Assembly: GCA_934726455.1 (NCBI GenBank)
Contig: CAKVDS010000001.1
Coordinates: 98,999-162,998, forward strand
Origin: an uncultured Bacteroidales bacterium
GTDB taxonomy: Bacteria > Bacteroidota > Bacteroidia > Bacteroidales > UBA932
Direction: 5' to 3'
DNA length: 64,000 bases
Within the stretch, counting starts at the first letter, position 1. Each line of letters opens with the position of its first letter. This document shows, in pieces, positions 16,921 through 26,491 of the stretch. The position numbers and the translations under genes were made by a program. Under the pieces are notes generated by a model. It was not told the origin of the DNA. It searched no databases and saw nothing but the letters and a program-made list of their open reading frames with translations.

Positions 16921-18120
16921 TTATTCTTCCAATAACCAGTCCAATACATACAGTTGCTTTATGCCGTTATGCTGTATCACCGGATCGTTGTCCATCGTGA
17001 GGAGGTATTTCGGATAGTTGTCTGCAAGAGATTCGAGTGGAGTGAGTTCCCGTTTAAGCGTGTCCTCGTCCCTTACGCTGAGAGAAACCTGATAATACGC
17101 TTTGTTGTCACCATTCACAACCACAAAGTCTATCTCTGCGTCTCCTGCTTTTCCTACATAAATTTCTCCCCCTCTGCGTGCCAGTTCCAAATAGACGACA
17201 TTCTCCAGAACGTGCCCCAAGTCTCCTCCTTTGGTACCGTTGATGACATTGCGCAGACCCACATCGGCGAGGTACAGTTTCTGGCCTGTCTTTAGCAGCT
17301 GTTTGCCCTTGGTATCATACCTTGGAGCAGAATAGAACACGTAGCTGTCTGTCAATGCGGAAATGTAATTCTCCACCGTATGGACCGATATTTTGCGGCC
17401 AAGTGAGGTCATCGTGTCGCTGATGCGTTTGATGACGGACATGTTTCCGATGTTGTCTGCAAGAAATCTCACTACGCTCTGCAGCATCATCACATCGGTG
17501 ATTTTCCTTCGGCTGACCACATCTTTCAGCACGATGGTATTGTACAGGCCGGAAAGATACTCCTTCACCATCTCCGGATCATGCTCTATCTGCATGATGT
17601 ACGGAAACGAGCCGTTTTCAATATATTTTCGATAGGCGGTTTCCGCGCTTGTGCCTGCCGGCAAGCCGAGCTTGAACTCCTTGAGTGAGAATGGCAGCAT
17701 TTTTATTTCCACATATCTGCCAGTGAGCAGGGTCGCGATTTCCCCTGACAGCAAATATGCATTCGAGCCTGTCAAATAAATGTCCACATTATCCAAAAGG
17801 AACAGGCTGTCGATCACCTTTTGGAAACCGTCTACCATCTGTATTTCATCCAGGAAAAAATAGTTCATCCTGTCCCTTTGCAACTGTTGTTTCAGGTAGG
17901 TATGTAGAGCCTTGTAGTTCAACAGGGGCTCGTTATCAAGATCTTCGAAATTAAGTTCGACAACCTGTTCTTTGGAAACACCGTCCGTCAGCATCTTGTC
18001 CTTGAACATCCGCAACAATGATGACTTGCCGCAACGGCGTATGCCTGTGACGACCTTGATGATTTTCTTGTCCCTCCATTTCTCCAAGAGTGACATGTAT
18101 TCCGTGCGCTCTATCAGCAT
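16921..18120 (-). CDS. AAA+ ATPase of the DUF4143 type
   Basis: The ATG at 18120 (MLIERTEYMSLLEKW) fits the family start; a TTG at 18153 is less likely. The 399-residue protein has Walker A GIRRCGKSS (residues 26-34), Walker B YFFLDEIQMV, a central wing region and a C-terminal DUF4143-like domain. The place of the PD-(D/E)XK motif is occupied by EIDFVVVN followed by YYQVSLSV: the E-x-K of the catalytic pair reads Q-V-S, so nuclease activity is doubtful. Such ATPases are frequent orphans in Bacteroidota genomes with no known role. A TAGATTTG box lies on the minus strand just upstream (around 18156-18163). Confidence 0.85.
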   Translation of the reverse strand: MLIERTEYMSLLEKWRDKKIIKVVTGIRRCGKSSLLRMFKDKMLTDGVSKEQVVELNFEDLDNEPLLNYKALHTYLKQQLQRDRMNYFFLDEIQMVDGFQKVIDSLFLLDNVDIYLTGSNAYLLSGEIATLLTGRYVEIKMLPFSLKEFKLGLPAGTSAETAYRKYIENGSFPYIMQIEHDPEMVKEYLSGLYNTIVLKDVVSRRKITDVMMLQSVVRFLADNIGNMSVIKRISDTMTSLGRKISVHTVENYISALTDSYVFYSAPRYDTKGKQLLKTGQKLYLADVGLRNVINGTKGGDLGHVLENVVYLELARRGGEIYVGKAGDAEIDFVVVNGDNKAYYQVSLSVRDEDTLKRELTPLESLADNYPKYLLTMDNDPVIQHNGIKQLYVLDWLLEE

Positions 18121-18222
18121 GCTGTCGGTGTTTAAAAATGAACTATAATGCAAATCTACGAATATTTTTCATAAAAATGCACTGCACTTCATTTTGGTGC
18201 AGAGGGGCGGGGAGTGGTTGCG

Positions 18223-19695
18223 CTATTCCGCCATGGCTTTTCTGACGGCGGCAGCCCAGGCGGCCTTGGACTCGGCCATGCGGGACTCGGAGGCCCGGCG
18301 GGAGAAGCGGCGCTCCGCTTCCCAGTTGTCCTTGAGTTCGCCCACAGAAGACCAGATACCTGCTCCCAGCCCGGCCATGTAGGCCGCTCCCAGTCCAGTG
18401 ATTTCAGTGACTTTCGGCCGTATCACCTCCGTGCCGAGGATGTCTGCCTGAAACTGCATCAGAAGATTGTTGCGCGAAGCACCCCCGTCAACCTTGAGTT
18501 CCGAGATGAGGATGCCGGCATCCCTTTCCATCGCGGCCACGATGTCCATCGTCTGGAATGCTATGCCCTCCAGCGTTGCTCTGGCTATGTGGGCGGCTGT
18601 GGCACCTCGGGTCAGTCCAGTGATTACACCACGAACATCCTGGTTCCAGTACGGGGCTCCCATCCCGGTCAGGGCTGGCACGAAGTACACTCCTCCGTTG
18701 TCGGGGACGGATGCGGCAAGCGCTTCTATTTCAGATGAATCCTTGATGAGCCCAAGCCCGTCACGCAGCCATTGCACGGCAGCCCCGGCCACGAAGATAC
18801 TTCCCTCGAGGGCGTAGTTCACCCTGTCTTTGAGTTTCCAGGCTATGGTGGTGAGCAACCTGTTCTCGGAGAGGATCGGCTTGTCGCCGCAGTTCATCAG
18901 CAGGAAGCATCCTGTGCCGTAGGTGTTCTTCACCGACCCCTCGTCGATGCACATCTGCCCGAAAAGCGCCGCCTGCTGGTCTCCTGCGACCCCGGTTATC
19001 GGGATGTTGTGTCCGAGCACTGTAGCTTCTCCGAAAAATGCGTCCGAAGAGCGTACCTGCGGCATCATGGATTCCGGGATGCCGAACAGGTCCAGAAGCT
19101 CGCTGTCCCAAGACAATGTGTTGATGTTGAACAGCATGGTGCGTGAGGCGTTGGTCACATCCGTTGCGTGGACCTTGCCTGAGGTCAGGTTCCAGATGAG
19201 CCAGCTGTCCACTGTGCCGAAGCGCAGCCTGCCCTCCATTGCCTTTCTGCGTGCACCCGGGACATTCTGGAGTATCCATCTTATCTTTGAGGCGCTGAAG
19301 TAGGCATCTATGACCAGCCCGGTCTTCTCCTGTATCTTCTTTGTGAGGCCCTGTGCTTTGAGCGAATCGCAGTATGAGGATGTCCGGCGGTCCTGCCAGA
19401 CTATGGCGTTGCAGATGGGCCTGCCGGATGCGGCATCCCATACTATGGTGGTTTCCCGTTGGTTGGTGATGCCCATGGCTACGAACTCCCCGTCGCGCAC
19501 CCCGGCTACCGCTTCGTTGACCACTGCGCGCACGGAGGACAATATTTCCAGAGGGTTCTGCTCCACCCACGCCTGCCGTGGGAAAAGTTGGGTGAACTCT
19601 TTGGCGCATATCGTGATTTGACGGCCGTGCTCATCAAAAACAATGGCTTTGGAACTGCTGGTGCCCTGATCTACCGACAATATATATCTGCTCAT
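18223..19695 (-). CDS. glpK: glycerol kinase
   Basis: GlpK phosphorylates glycerol to sn-glycerol 3-phosphate with ATP. The FGGY kinase features are clear: [19 protein letters not shown] near the N-terminus, [10 protein letters not shown] and [33 protein letters not shown] and the C-terminal [18 protein letters not shown]. At 490 residues it has normal length from the ATG at 19695; the longer frame begins with a TTG inside the opposite promoter. No glpF or glpD is adjacent. A divergent alpha/beta hydrolase of the monoacylglycerol-lipase type shares the intergenic region, a sensible pairing if that enzyme frees glycerol. Confidence 0.95.
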   Translation of the reverse strand: MSRYILSVDQGTSSSKAIVFDEHGRQITICAKEFTQLFPRQAWVEQNPLEILSSVRAVVNEAVAGVRDGEFVAMGITNQRETTIVWDAASGRPICNAIVWQDRRTSSYCDSLKAQGLTKKIQEKTGLVIDAYFSASKIRWILQNVPGARRKAMEGRLRFGTVDSWLIWNLTSGKVHATDVTNASRTMLFNINTLSWDSELLDLFGIPESMMPQVRSSDAFFGEATVLGHNIPITGVAGDQQAALFGQMCIDEGSVKNTYGTGCFLLMNCGDKPILSENRLLTTIAWKLKDRVNYALEGSIFVAGAAVQWLRDGLGLIKDSSEIEALAASVPDNGGVYFVPALTGMGAPYWNQDVRGVITGLTRGATAAHIARATLEGIAFQTMDIVAAMERDAGILISELKVDGGASRNNLLMQFQADILGTEVIRPKVTEITGLGAAYMAGLGAGIWSSVGELKDNWEAERRFSRRASESRMAESKAAWAAAVRKAMAE

Positions 19696-19700
19696 ATCGG

Positions 19701-19708
19701 CAAAGATA
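19701..19708 (-). promoter_or_regulatory. -7 promoter box of glpK
   Basis: TATCTTTG on the minus strand, with its proximal end only 5 bp before the glpK ATG, so the mRNA would be leaderless or nearly so. A -33 element is not obvious. Confidence 0.5.
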
Positions 19709-19752
19709 CTGCTAATCCCGATTTTTATGTCTAACTTGCGTACCAAAACCCA

Positions 19753-20664
19753 ATGCAAATGAAATCACTGAAACTAAAGGCTTCTGCCGATGATCTTGAT
19801 CTTGCGGTACTTGTCAGTGAGCCTGACGGGACGCCCAAGGGTATTTTCCAGATAGTGCACGGAATGTGCGAACACAAGGAGAGATATGCCGCTTTTATGG
19901 AGTATCTTTCCGGGCACGGATATGTCTGCGTCATCCACGACCATCGTGGGCACGGAGAGTCTGTCAAGACTCCGGACGACCTCGGATTCATGTATCGGGG
20001 AGGATGGAAAGCGATGGTGGAGGATGTCAAGGTGGTGGCTGACTGGGCGAAAGCTCATTATCCGGGACTGAAGCACGTTCTGCTCGGCCATAGCATGGGC
20101 TCAATGGTGGTCCGTTCGTTTACAAAACGCTATGATGACATGATTGACTCTCTCTTTGTCTGCGGCTGCCCGAGTGACAACCCGGCCAAGAGCGCCGGCA
20201 AGTTCTTGGCTGACTGCTTCGTGCTGTTTGCGGGCGGGCACAGCCGTCCGAAACTGCTCCAGAAACTTTCATTCGGTTCGTTCAACGCCCCGTTCGCCCA
20301 GGAGGGATACCCTGTAGCGTGGGTATGTTCGGACGAGAAGACTCTCAAGGAGTACCACAGTGACCCTCTGTGCATGTTCCAGTTTACCGCCAACGGCTTT
20401 TCCAATCTCACAGCTCTGATGAAAGACTGCTACTCCCGCAAAGGGTGGAAACTTTCCAATCCGGAGCTGCCGGTCCACTTCATATCCGGCGCTGAAGACC
20501 CGTGCCTTATCAGTGAAGACGCGATAGGGAAGGCGGTTGCTCTGATGAGGGAAGTCGGATACAGGCACGTTGATTTGAAACTTTACCCGGGCATGCGCCA
20601 CGAGATTCTCAATGAGACTGAAAAACAGCAGGTTTGGGATGATATATTGGCGAAACTTGGATGA
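19753..20664 (+). CDS. alpha/beta hydrolase, monoacylglycerol lipase/lysophospholipase type
   Basis: The 303-residue protein has the serine hydrolase fold of the Hydrolase_4 group: oxyanion segment [15 protein letters not shown], the [12 protein letters not shown] strand-turn, nucleophile elbow GHSMGSMV (Ser), a late acid in SGAEDPC and the catalytic histidine in [11 protein letters not shown]. Relatives cleave monoacylglycerols or lysophospholipids; the substrate here is inferred. Either ATG at 19753 or 19759 could be the start. It lacks a signal peptide and overlaps tadA by 4 bp. Confidence 0.85.
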   Translation: MQMKSLKLKASADDLDLAVLVSEPDGTPKGIFQIVHGMCEHKERYAAFMEYLSGHGYVCVIHDHRGHGESVKTPDDLGFMYRGGWKAMVEDVKVVADWAKAHYPGLKHVLLGHSMGSMVVRSFTKRYDDMIDSLFVCGCPSDNPAKSAGKFLADCFVLFAGGHSRPKLLQKLSFGSFNAPFAQEGYPVAWVCSDEKTLKEYHSDPLCMFQFTANGFSNLTALMKDCYSRKGWKLSNPELPVHFISGAEDPCLISEDAIGKAVALMREVGYRHVDLKLYPGMRHEILNETEKQQVWDDILAKLG

Positions 20665-21098
20665 TGGAAGAGAATGAAAAATACATGCGCGAAGCGCTGC
20701 GCGAGGCACGTCTGGCCTTTGATGAGGATGAGGTGCCTGTCGGAGCGGTGGTGGTGTGCCGGGGGCGCATCATAGCACGTGGGCACAATATGACGGAGCG
20801 ACTTAACGATCCCACGGCGCATGCTGAGATGATAGCTCTCACCGCCGCCACCGAGGCGGTAGGGGGCAAGTACTTGAACGATTGTACTCTATACGTCACG
20901 GTGGAGCCATGCCCTATGTGCGCGGCCGCTCTTTGCTGGGCGCAATTGGGCGGGCTTGTGTACGGGGCATCAGACCCCAAGCGCGGTTTTTCTCTTTTCT
21001 CTCCGTCGCTGCTTCACCCGAAGACGGCTGTCGAGGCAGGAGTGCTCGTCGGGGAGTGCTCGGAACTGATGAGTTCGTATTTCAAGGCAAAAAGATAA
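20661..21098 (+). CDS. tadA: tRNA adenosine(34) deaminase TadA
   Basis: TadA converts A34 to inosine in the wobble position of tRNA-Arg(ACG). The zinc-dependent deaminase motif is complete: H54 and E56 in PTAHAEMIAL, and C84 and C87 in PCPMCAAAL. The 145-residue length and the N-terminal YMREALREARLAF and VPVGAVVV segments are typical. Translation is coupled to the hydrolase gene by an ATGA overlap. The tRNA-Gln gene follows 23 bp downstream with its own promoter. Confidence 0.93.
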   Translation: MMEENEKYMREALREARLAFDEDEVPVGAVVVCRGRIIARGHNMTERLNDPTAHAEMIALTAATEAVGGKYLNDCTLYVTVEPCPMCAAALCWAQLGGLVYGASDPKRGFSLFSPSLLHPKTAVEAGVLVGECSELMSSYFKAKR

Positions 21099-21102
21099 TT
21101 GC

Positions 21103-21110
21103 TATATTTG
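21103..21110 (+). promoter_or_regulatory. -7 promoter box of tRNA-Gln
   Basis: TATATTTG lies 11 bp before the tRNA and just after the tadA stop. Confidence 0.55.
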
Positions 21111-21121
21111 CAGTCTGGAAT

Positions 21122-21192
21122 TGAGGTATGGTGTAATGGTAGCACTACAGATTTTGGTTCTGTCTGCCCAGGTTCGAATCCTGGTACCTCAA
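21122..21192 (+). tRNA. tRNA-Gln (anticodon TTG)
   Basis: A cloverleaf can be drawn: acceptor arms TGAGGTA (21122-21128) and TACCTCA (21185-21191), D arm around GGTGTAATGGTAGCAC, anticodon stem ACAGA/TCTGT with loop TTTTGGT (anticodon TTG), and T arm CCAGGTTCGAATCCTGG. CCA is not encoded. A weak hairpin (CGGGG/CCCCG, 21202-21216) follows. Confidence 0.95.
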
Positions 21193-21453
21193 CGTCTTTT
21201 ACGGGGCATATCCCCGAACCCCTGCGCCCGTGCCACCTGCATCGCTCAAGCCGCTTCCCGACTTTGCCGGTGCAAAGTCTCCCGTGATCGCATCAGGTGC
21301 GCCGATTTTGGTGGCGGCTAAATGACCGAATATCTGATAGTTGCTGATTTTGCCTGTGCCAATCCGGATATAGGCATAATGGGTAATTCGTTGATTTATA
21401 CTGTTTTATTTGCCACCGCATTCCGCCTCATCGCCGCCGCTGCGGCTCTGCAG

Positions 21454-22314
21454 TCAGATGTCCTGTACCAACCGTACAGCGCAAAGGGAGGAGCGCAGGC
21501 TGACGACGCTCGTGTAGACCCCGTCTTCCTTGAATATCATCCTTCTGCAATATCTCCAGTTATCCTTGGAACTTGACGAAATATATGCACCGGTTTTTCC
21601 GTATTCCGGGTTGCCTTTGGCCGGGTTGTGGCCGGCTGCCGGGAGAAACACGCAGCCGAGGTTTTCAAGGATCTGCCACTGCCCGGCCCCGTAGGAAGTG
21701 TCGGCATAGTTATAGCTGCCGCATTGGTTTATCCCTCTCGGCAGAGGAATATCCGAAGGCCAGCCTATGACATCAGGGAAGAGTATAAGGCCATTGACCC
21801 CATCAACTGTCGCCCTTGAATGTCGCGCATTCTCTACCCCTCCTATTCTTGGGCCGGCTCTTTTATTGAGCAGAAACTTCCATTCGTTGTCTGACAGCGT
21901 CCTCCACCCGCTGCCGATGAGCGGGCCCCAGTCCTGGAGCACGTCTGATACGGATGAGCCATAGTGGGAGGGATCGCTGTTGTACCCGATGCCGAATTTT
22001 TCCGCAGATGGTGAACCGGCTGCCGCCCATCCGAAAAGATCCGCTGTTCCGCCTGCGACTGGTGTTACATTGCAAGATGTGGATCCGAGGAACTCACCCT
22101 GCCATGATGCGAAGCCCCAGTTGACGGAGAGCTCATCTCCACTTTCAATGATGTGCGCTTGGAGGTTGCCGCTTGCGAAAATGACCTTTTTCCCTGACGC
22201 GTCCACGGTGAAACTGCCGGAGACAGGACTCAGGCAATCATTGTCCAGCAAAGGCGGCTTGCTGCAAGCATGCAGCAGCGACAACGCAATCAGCGCCAGT
22301 CCGATGTTCTTCAT
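21454..22314 (-). CDS. lipoprotein with Fib_succ-like domain
   Basis: Starting at the ATG at 22314, the 286-residue product has a lipobox (LSLLHACSK) and then one domain of the pattern GSFTVDASGKKVIFASGNLQ, TADLFGWAA, WRTLSDNEWKFLLNKR, GVNGLILFPDVIGWPSDIP, GCVFLPAAGH and CAVRLVQDI. It is clearly paralogous to the C-terminal two-thirds of the lipoprotein at 14577 but lacks the Ig-like domain. Function is unknown; a surface location is inferred from lipidation. It is divergent from polA; 261 bp between tRNA-Gln and its stop contain nothing I can assign. Confidence 0.7.
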   Translation of the reverse strand: MKNIGLALIALSLLHACSKPPLLDNDCLSPVSGSFTVDASGKKVIFASGNLQAHIIESGDELSVNWGFASWQGEFLGSTSCNVTPVAGGTADLFGWAAAGSPSAEKFGIGYNSDPSHYGSSVSDVLQDWGPLIGSGWRTLSDNEWKFLLNKRAGPRIGGVENARHSRATVDGVNGLILFPDVIGWPSDIPLPRGINQCGSYNYADTSYGAGQWQILENLGCVFLPAAGHNPAKGNPEYGKTGAYISSSSKDNWRYCRRMIFKEDGVYTSVVSLRSSLCAVRLVQDI

Positions 22315-22431
22315 AATCTTTTGGTTCAAATTAGTTCAATATGCTGTGTTTCAATTATATGGTAAGGGCGAATATAGGAAATGTCCATTGTAAATCCAAG
22401 TATCCGGAGATAAAATGCTGTCAACGGGCTA

Positions 22432-22462
22432 TTGTCAAGTTTCATAAAAAGTTTCATCTTTG
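22432..22462 (+). promoter_or_regulatory. promoter of polA
   Basis: TTG at 22432-22434, a 20-bp spacer and CATCTTTG at 22455-22462. The ATG follows 4 bp later, so the start of transcription should fall on or next to the start codon. Confidence 0.55.
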
Positions 22463-22466
22463 TACA

Positions 22467-25076
22467 ATGAAACTTTTTCTCATCGACGGGCATGCGCTCA
22501 TCTTCAAGATGTACTATGCTTTTCTCGGGCGCCCTATGGTTAATTCCAAGGGGGTTGACACCTCAATCCTGTTCGGCTTCACCAAATATCTGCTGGAGTT
22601 GGTGGAGCGCGAGAGGCCTACTCATCTGGCTGTGGGTTTCGATCCGCCCGGCGGCACATTCCGCAATGAACTGTATCCTCAATATAAGGCCAACCGTGCC
22701 GAGACCCCGCAGCTTGTCATCGACGCTCTGGAGCCTCTGACCGCGATTGTCCGCTCTATGGACATTCCGGTGCTGATGGTCAGCGGGTTTGAAGCCGATG
22801 ATGTCATAGGCACCGTCGCCGGCAGGTTCGCATCGGAGCAGACAGATATCTATATGGTCACTCCGGACAAAGACTACGGCCAGCTTGTTGCGCCGCACAT
22901 ATTCCAATACAAGCCGGGAAAATCCGGCTCGGAAAACGAGATATTGGACAGCGCGGCCGTGTGCGAAAAATGGAAGATCTCCAGCACTTCGCAGGTGCGG
23001 GATATTCTCACGTTGTGCGGTGACGCCTCGGACAATGTCCCCGGAGTACAGGGTATAGGCCCTGTGGGGGCGGCCAAACTGCTGGCCAAGTACGGAAGCA
23101 CGGAGGGGATATATGCCCATATTTCAGAGCTTACCGCGCGGCAGCAGGATATGTTGAACGCTGCCAAACCCCATATTGCGCTTTCCGAAGAACTGGTGAC
23201 GATACGTACTGATGTCCCGGTTGACCTGACGCTGGAGCAGATGTCTTTCCGGCCATGCTGCACTCAGGCTGTTTTCTCCTTGTTCGATGAATATGAGATG
23301 CCTTCGCTCAAAAAGATTTTTTCACGCATTGCGGCCGCAGCCGGTCAGACTGTCCCGGCTGAATCATCTGCCGTGACTCTGGAAGTGGAGACTGTTTCGC
23401 CGGAAGTGCTGTCTTCTCTTGCCAAAGCCGGTTCCCGCATGTCTGTGCTGGCCACTGGCGGGACGGTCTATGCGGCTGCGGGGGAGAAATGCTCTGCCGG
23501 GACTCCGAATGAGTTCAAGGGCGTTCTGGAGGACAGTGCCGTGGTCAAGGCCGGTGCCGGCATAAAATCTGCGATGAATGCTCTCGCCGCTTCCGGGACA
23601 GGACTTGAGGGCCGTCTGGAAGATGTCGAGCTGATGCACTATCTTCTCAATCCGGAGCGGAATCACGCATTGGATGCGCTGGCGCTTTCATATCTGGGTG
23701 TGGACCTTGATTCCGGAGAGGAGGCTGAGGCCTCGCTTTTTGACGAGCCGTCCGGAGAGTCCTCGGACCGGCGGTGCAGGGAGGCTATGGCTGCTCTGAA
23801 ACTCGCGGGCCGTCTGGATGAGGAGATTGATTCTGTGCCGGGGCTTCGCGAGTTGTATGACCGCATCGAGGAGCCTCTTGTGGGGGTCCTTTTCAGAATG
23901 GAGAGGGCAGGAGTCAAGATTGACCTTGAGTCTTTGTCCGGTTTTGCCGCGATGCTCCGCTCGAAAATCGCCGAGAGGGAGGCGCAGGTGCGTCAGCTTG
24001 CCGGTGAACCGGGGCTTAATGTCGGTTCACCCAAGCAGTTGGGAGTTGTTCTCTTCGAGAAAATGGCCCTTGATCCAAAGGCCCGTAAACCCCGTTCCGG
24101 AAACTGGCCCACTGACGAGCAGACCCTCCAGGCTCTCTCGGACCGCAGTCCGATAATAGAGGCTATCCTGGACTACAGGGCCATGCGCAAACTGCTCTCC
24201 ACCTACATCGAGCCTTTTGCCGGCTATATCTCCCCGGTCGACGGCAGGGTTCACACGACTTTCAACCAGACCATGACCGCCACGGGACGCCTGTCCTCGT
24301 CCAACCCCAACCTCCAGAATATCCCTGTACGCACGGATCTGGGCCGTGAGATACGCCGGGCGTTCGTGGCCGGCTCGCCTGACAGTGTCATGATGTCCGC
24401 TGACTATTCCCAGATAGAATTGAGGCTGATGGCGCATTTCAGCGGCGACTCGCACCTTGTTGAAGCCTTCAAGGCAGGCCAGGACATCCATGCCGCCACC
24501 GCCTCGAAGATTTTCGGAATCAGCCTGGATGAAGTCACCCCTGACCAGAGACGTGTCGCCAAGACCGTAAACTTCGGGATTATGTACGGGATCTCGGCTT
24601 TCGGCTTGAGCCAACGCCTCGGATGCAGCCGTCAGGAGGCGAAGAAGATAATCGATGATTATTTTGCTTCATTCCCGTCCATACGCAGATATATTGACAA
24701 TACTTTGGATTCGGCCCGGAAGAACGGCTATGTGGAGACCCTTTTCGGACGGAGAAGATACCTGCCGGACATCAACTCCGGCAATGCCACCGTCCGCGCG
24801 TTCGCGGAGCGGAATGCCGTCAATGCACCGGTCCAGGGCACGGCGGCGGATATAATAAAGCTGGCCATGATCGGGGTTGACAGGCAATTGAGAGAGGGCG
24901 GATACAAGTCCATGATGGTTCTACAGATCCACGATGAGCTCCTGCTTGAAGTGCCTTCGGTCGAGATCGAGACTGTCAAGGCGATGCTTGTAAGCCAGAT
25001 GGAAAACGTGGTGAGCCTTTCAGTTCCACTTACGGTAGAATGCAACTATGGCAAAAATTGGCTTGACGCCCACTGA
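22467..25076 (+). CDS. polA: DNA polymerase I
   Basis: The ATG at 22467 (MKLFLIDGHALIFKMYYAFL) is the natural start and gives 869 residues. Residues 1 to about 290 form the 5'-3' exonuclease (GFEADDVIGTVA, TPDKDYGQLV, LCGDASDNVPGVQGIG). The middle domain has the outline of a 3'-5' exonuclease but the metal-binding residues are gone: LEVET stands where DTET is expected, and the later aspartates of motifs II and III are not recognisable. The polymerase domain is complete (SADYSQIELRLMAHFS; RRVAKTVNFGIMYGIS; LQIHDELLLEV). It therefore should synthesise without proofreading. It overlaps the sigma factor gene by 29 bp. Confidence 0.95.
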   Translation: MKLFLIDGHALIFKMYYAFLGRPMVNSKGVDTSILFGFTKYLLELVERERPTHLAVGFDPPGGTFRNELYPQYKANRAETPQLVIDALEPLTAIVRSMDIPVLMVSGFEADDVIGTVAGRFASEQTDIYMVTPDKDYGQLVAPHIFQYKPGKSGSENEILDSAAVCEKWKISSTSQVRDILTLCGDASDNVPGVQGIGPVGAAKLLAKYGSTEGIYAHISELTARQQDMLNAAKPHIALSEELVTIRTDVPVDLTLEQMSFRPCCTQAVFSLFDEYEMPSLKKIFSRIAAAAGQTVPAESSAVTLEVETVSPEVLSSLAKAGSRMSVLATGGTVYAAAGEKCSAGTPNEFKGVLEDSAVVKAGAGIKSAMNALAASGTGLEGRLEDVELMHYLLNPERNHALDALALSYLGVDLDSGEEAEASLFDEPSGESSDRRCREAMAALKLAGRLDEEIDSVPGLRELYDRIEEPLVGVLFRMERAGVKIDLESLSGFAAMLRSKIAEREAQVRQLAGEPGLNVGSPKQLGVVLFEKMALDPKARKPRSGNWPTDEQTLQALSDRSPIIEAILDYRAMRKLLSTYIEPFAGYISPVDGRVHTTFNQTMTATGRLSSSNPNLQNIPVRTDLGREIRRAFVAGSPDSVMMSADYSQIELRLMAHFSGDSHLVEAFKAGQDIHAATASKIFGISLDEVTPDQRRVAKTVNFGIMYGISAFGLSQRLGCSRQEAKKIIDDYFASFPSIRRYIDNTLDSARKNGYVETLFGRRRYLPDINSGNATVRAFAERNAVNAPVQGTAADIIKLAMIGVDRQLREGGYKSMMVLQIHDELLLEVPSVEIETVKAMLVSQMENVVSLSVPLTVECNYGKNWLDAH

Positions 25077-25641
25077 TGAACTGGTCCGCCGTGCGATCAT
25101 AGGTGACGGGACGGCTTTCACTGAGTTGTGGGATACGAATATCGACTCCCTCAAGGCATACCTCGCGTCCACCATAAAGCAGCTGGATGACTTTTATATC
25201 GATGACATCTGTTCCAGAAGTTTCGAGAAAGCCTTCAGGCAGATACGGAGTTATGACCCTTCCCGGAGCCTCTTTTCGACTTGGCTCAGGGCTATCGCGC
25301 GGAATACGGCATTGGATACGCTGGAGTCTGAGGCGCGCACTCAGCGCAAGTGGGTATCCATCGATGACAATCCTACCGCCGGGGCGGCAGTCGAGACAAT
25401 CGGGGATGCGGAGGCGACTCCGCTCGAGAGCATCATCAAGGATGAAGATGCCGAGAGTCTCCAGTCCTGCATAGACGCTCTGCCCGAACTTTACCGGGAG
25501 ATAGCCAGACGCCGCCTCGTGGACGGCCTGCAATACAAGGAGATAGCCGAGGAGCTCGGGATGGAGCTCAACACCGTGCGCACCAGGATAAGGCGTGCCA
25601 AGGCGATGATAGACGAGATGAAATCTAGTGAAGAACAATGA
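25048..25641 (+). CDS. ECF-type RNA polymerase sigma factor
   Basis: A 197-residue sigma-70 family protein. Region 2 is seen at about 25-95 (FTELWDTNIDSLKAYLAST, RSFEKAFRQIRSYDPSRSLF, STWLRAIARNTALDTL) and region 4 at about 140-190 (LPELYREIARRRLVDGLQYK, EIAEELGMELNTVRTRIRRA). No anti-sigma factor gene is adjacent, unlike the FecI/FecR pairs common in the phylum. The gene begins inside the end of polA and overlaps rsmG by 4 bp, so it is probably made as part of a housekeeping operon. Its regulon is unknown. Confidence 0.88.
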   Translation: MAKIGLTPTDELVRRAIIGDGTAFTELWDTNIDSLKAYLASTIKQLDDFYIDDICSRSFEKAFRQIRSYDPSRSLFSTWLRAIARNTALDTLESEARTQRKWVSIDDNPTAGAAVETIGDAEATPLESIIKDEDAESLQSCIDALPELYREIARRRLVDGLQYKEIAEELGMELNTVRTRIRRAKAMIDEMKSSEEQ

Positions 25642-26255
25642 CAGACTACAAAGAGCTTATAAGACTATATACGGAGTGGAACTCCAAGATAAATGTGATT
25701 TCCCGCAAGGACATGGACAACATATATCAGCACCATGTCCTGCACTCCCTTGCGATAGCCGAGTACTTGAGGCGCTTCTACCCGGAAAATGTCTGGGACG
25801 GGGCGAGCGTGCTGGATGTCGGGACGGGAGGGGGATTCCCGGGCATTCCGCTGGCAATGGAATTTCCATTGACTCGTTTTACCCTCTGTGATTCGATAGG
25901 CAAGAAGATAACGGTCGCGAGCGCCGTGGCAGAAGGTCTCGGACTGAAAAACGTGAACTGTGTCAACGCCAGGGCCGAATCCCTCCCGGAGACTTTTGAC
26001 TGGGTGGTGTCGCGGGCTGTCACCTCTCTGGAGAAATTCTATCCGTGGGTCGAGGGGAAGTTCCGCCGGAGCATCCTCTACCTCAAAGGCGGAGATGTCA
26101 ATGAGGAGGTCTCCCTATTGCTGCGGAAATCTCATCTGAACCCGCGCAATGTGAGGTGCTGGAGAATATCTGATTGGCTTCAAGATGATTATTTCGCAGA
26201 AAAATTTGTAATTGAGATAGGAAAATCCTATCTTTGCCCTCCCGAATTTGAATAA
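25638..26255 (+). CDS. rsmG: 16S rRNA (guanine(527)-N7)-methyltransferase RsmG
   Basis: RsmG (GidB) methylates G527 of 16S rRNA with S-adenosylmethionine. The 205-residue protein carries the family markers WNSKINVISRKDMDNIYQHH, the SAM-binding glycine loop LDVGTGGGFPGIPLA and VVSRAVTSLEKF. Length is normal. It overlaps the sigma factor gene by ATGA and precedes rpmH by 18 bp. Confidence 0.93.
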   Translation: MTDYKELIRLYTEWNSKINVISRKDMDNIYQHHVLHSLAIAEYLRRFYPENVWDGASVLDVGTGGGFPGIPLAMEFPLTRFTLCDSIGKKITVASAVAEGLGLKNVNCVNARAESLPETFDWVVSRAVTSLEKFYPWVEGKFRRSILYLKGGDVNEEVSLLLRKSHLNPRNVRCWRISDWLQDDYFAEKFVIEIGKSYLCPPEFE

Positions 26256-26273
26256 TTAAAATAGAATAAGATA

Positions 26274-26426
26274 ATGAAAAGGACATTTCAACCGTCAAAC
26301 CGCAAGAGAGTCAACAAGCACGGCTTTCGCGAGCGTATGAGCACAGCGAACGGACGCAGGGTACTTGCTTCCCGTCGCGCTCATGGACGCAAGAAACTCT
26401 CAGTTTCTTCAGAGGACCGCTACTAG
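26274..26426 (+). CDS. rpmH: 50S ribosomal protein L34
   Basis: A short gene of 50 residues beginning [20 protein letters not shown], with the strongly basic composition and [20 protein letters not shown] segment that define L34, a component of the large ribosomal subunit. The C-terminal [10 protein letters not shown] is a short extension also seen in Bacteroidota. It lies at the end of the polA operon rather than next to dnaA and rnpA, the usual place in many bacteria. Confidence 0.96.
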   Translation: MKRTFQPSNRKRVNKHGFRERMSTANGRRVLASRRAHGRKKLSVSSEDRY

Positions 26427-26443
26427 TAGCAGGCAGTCTCTGT

Positions 26444-26488
26444 AAACTGAAATCGCCGGTCTCATAACGAGGCTGGCGATTTCAGTTT
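26444..26488. terminator. bidirectional terminator between rpmH and the DUF4491 gene
   Basis: Perfect 14-bp arms AAACTGAAATCGCC (26444-26457) and its complement (26475-26488) with a 17-nt loop, A-rich on the left and T-rich on the right, serve the two convergent genes. Confidence 0.8.
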
Positions 26489-26491
26489 GTA

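Noticed and set aside
21099..21321. Small open frames overlapping tRNA-Gln
   Set aside because: They run through the tRNA gene and lack any coding signal.
21193..21453. Integration site at tRNA-Gln
   Set aside because: No repeat of the tRNA 3' end is found downstream and no integrase gene is present.
22341..22466. Longer start for polA
   Set aside because: It would put 42 extra residues before the conserved MKLFLIDGHALIF start and across the promoter boxes.
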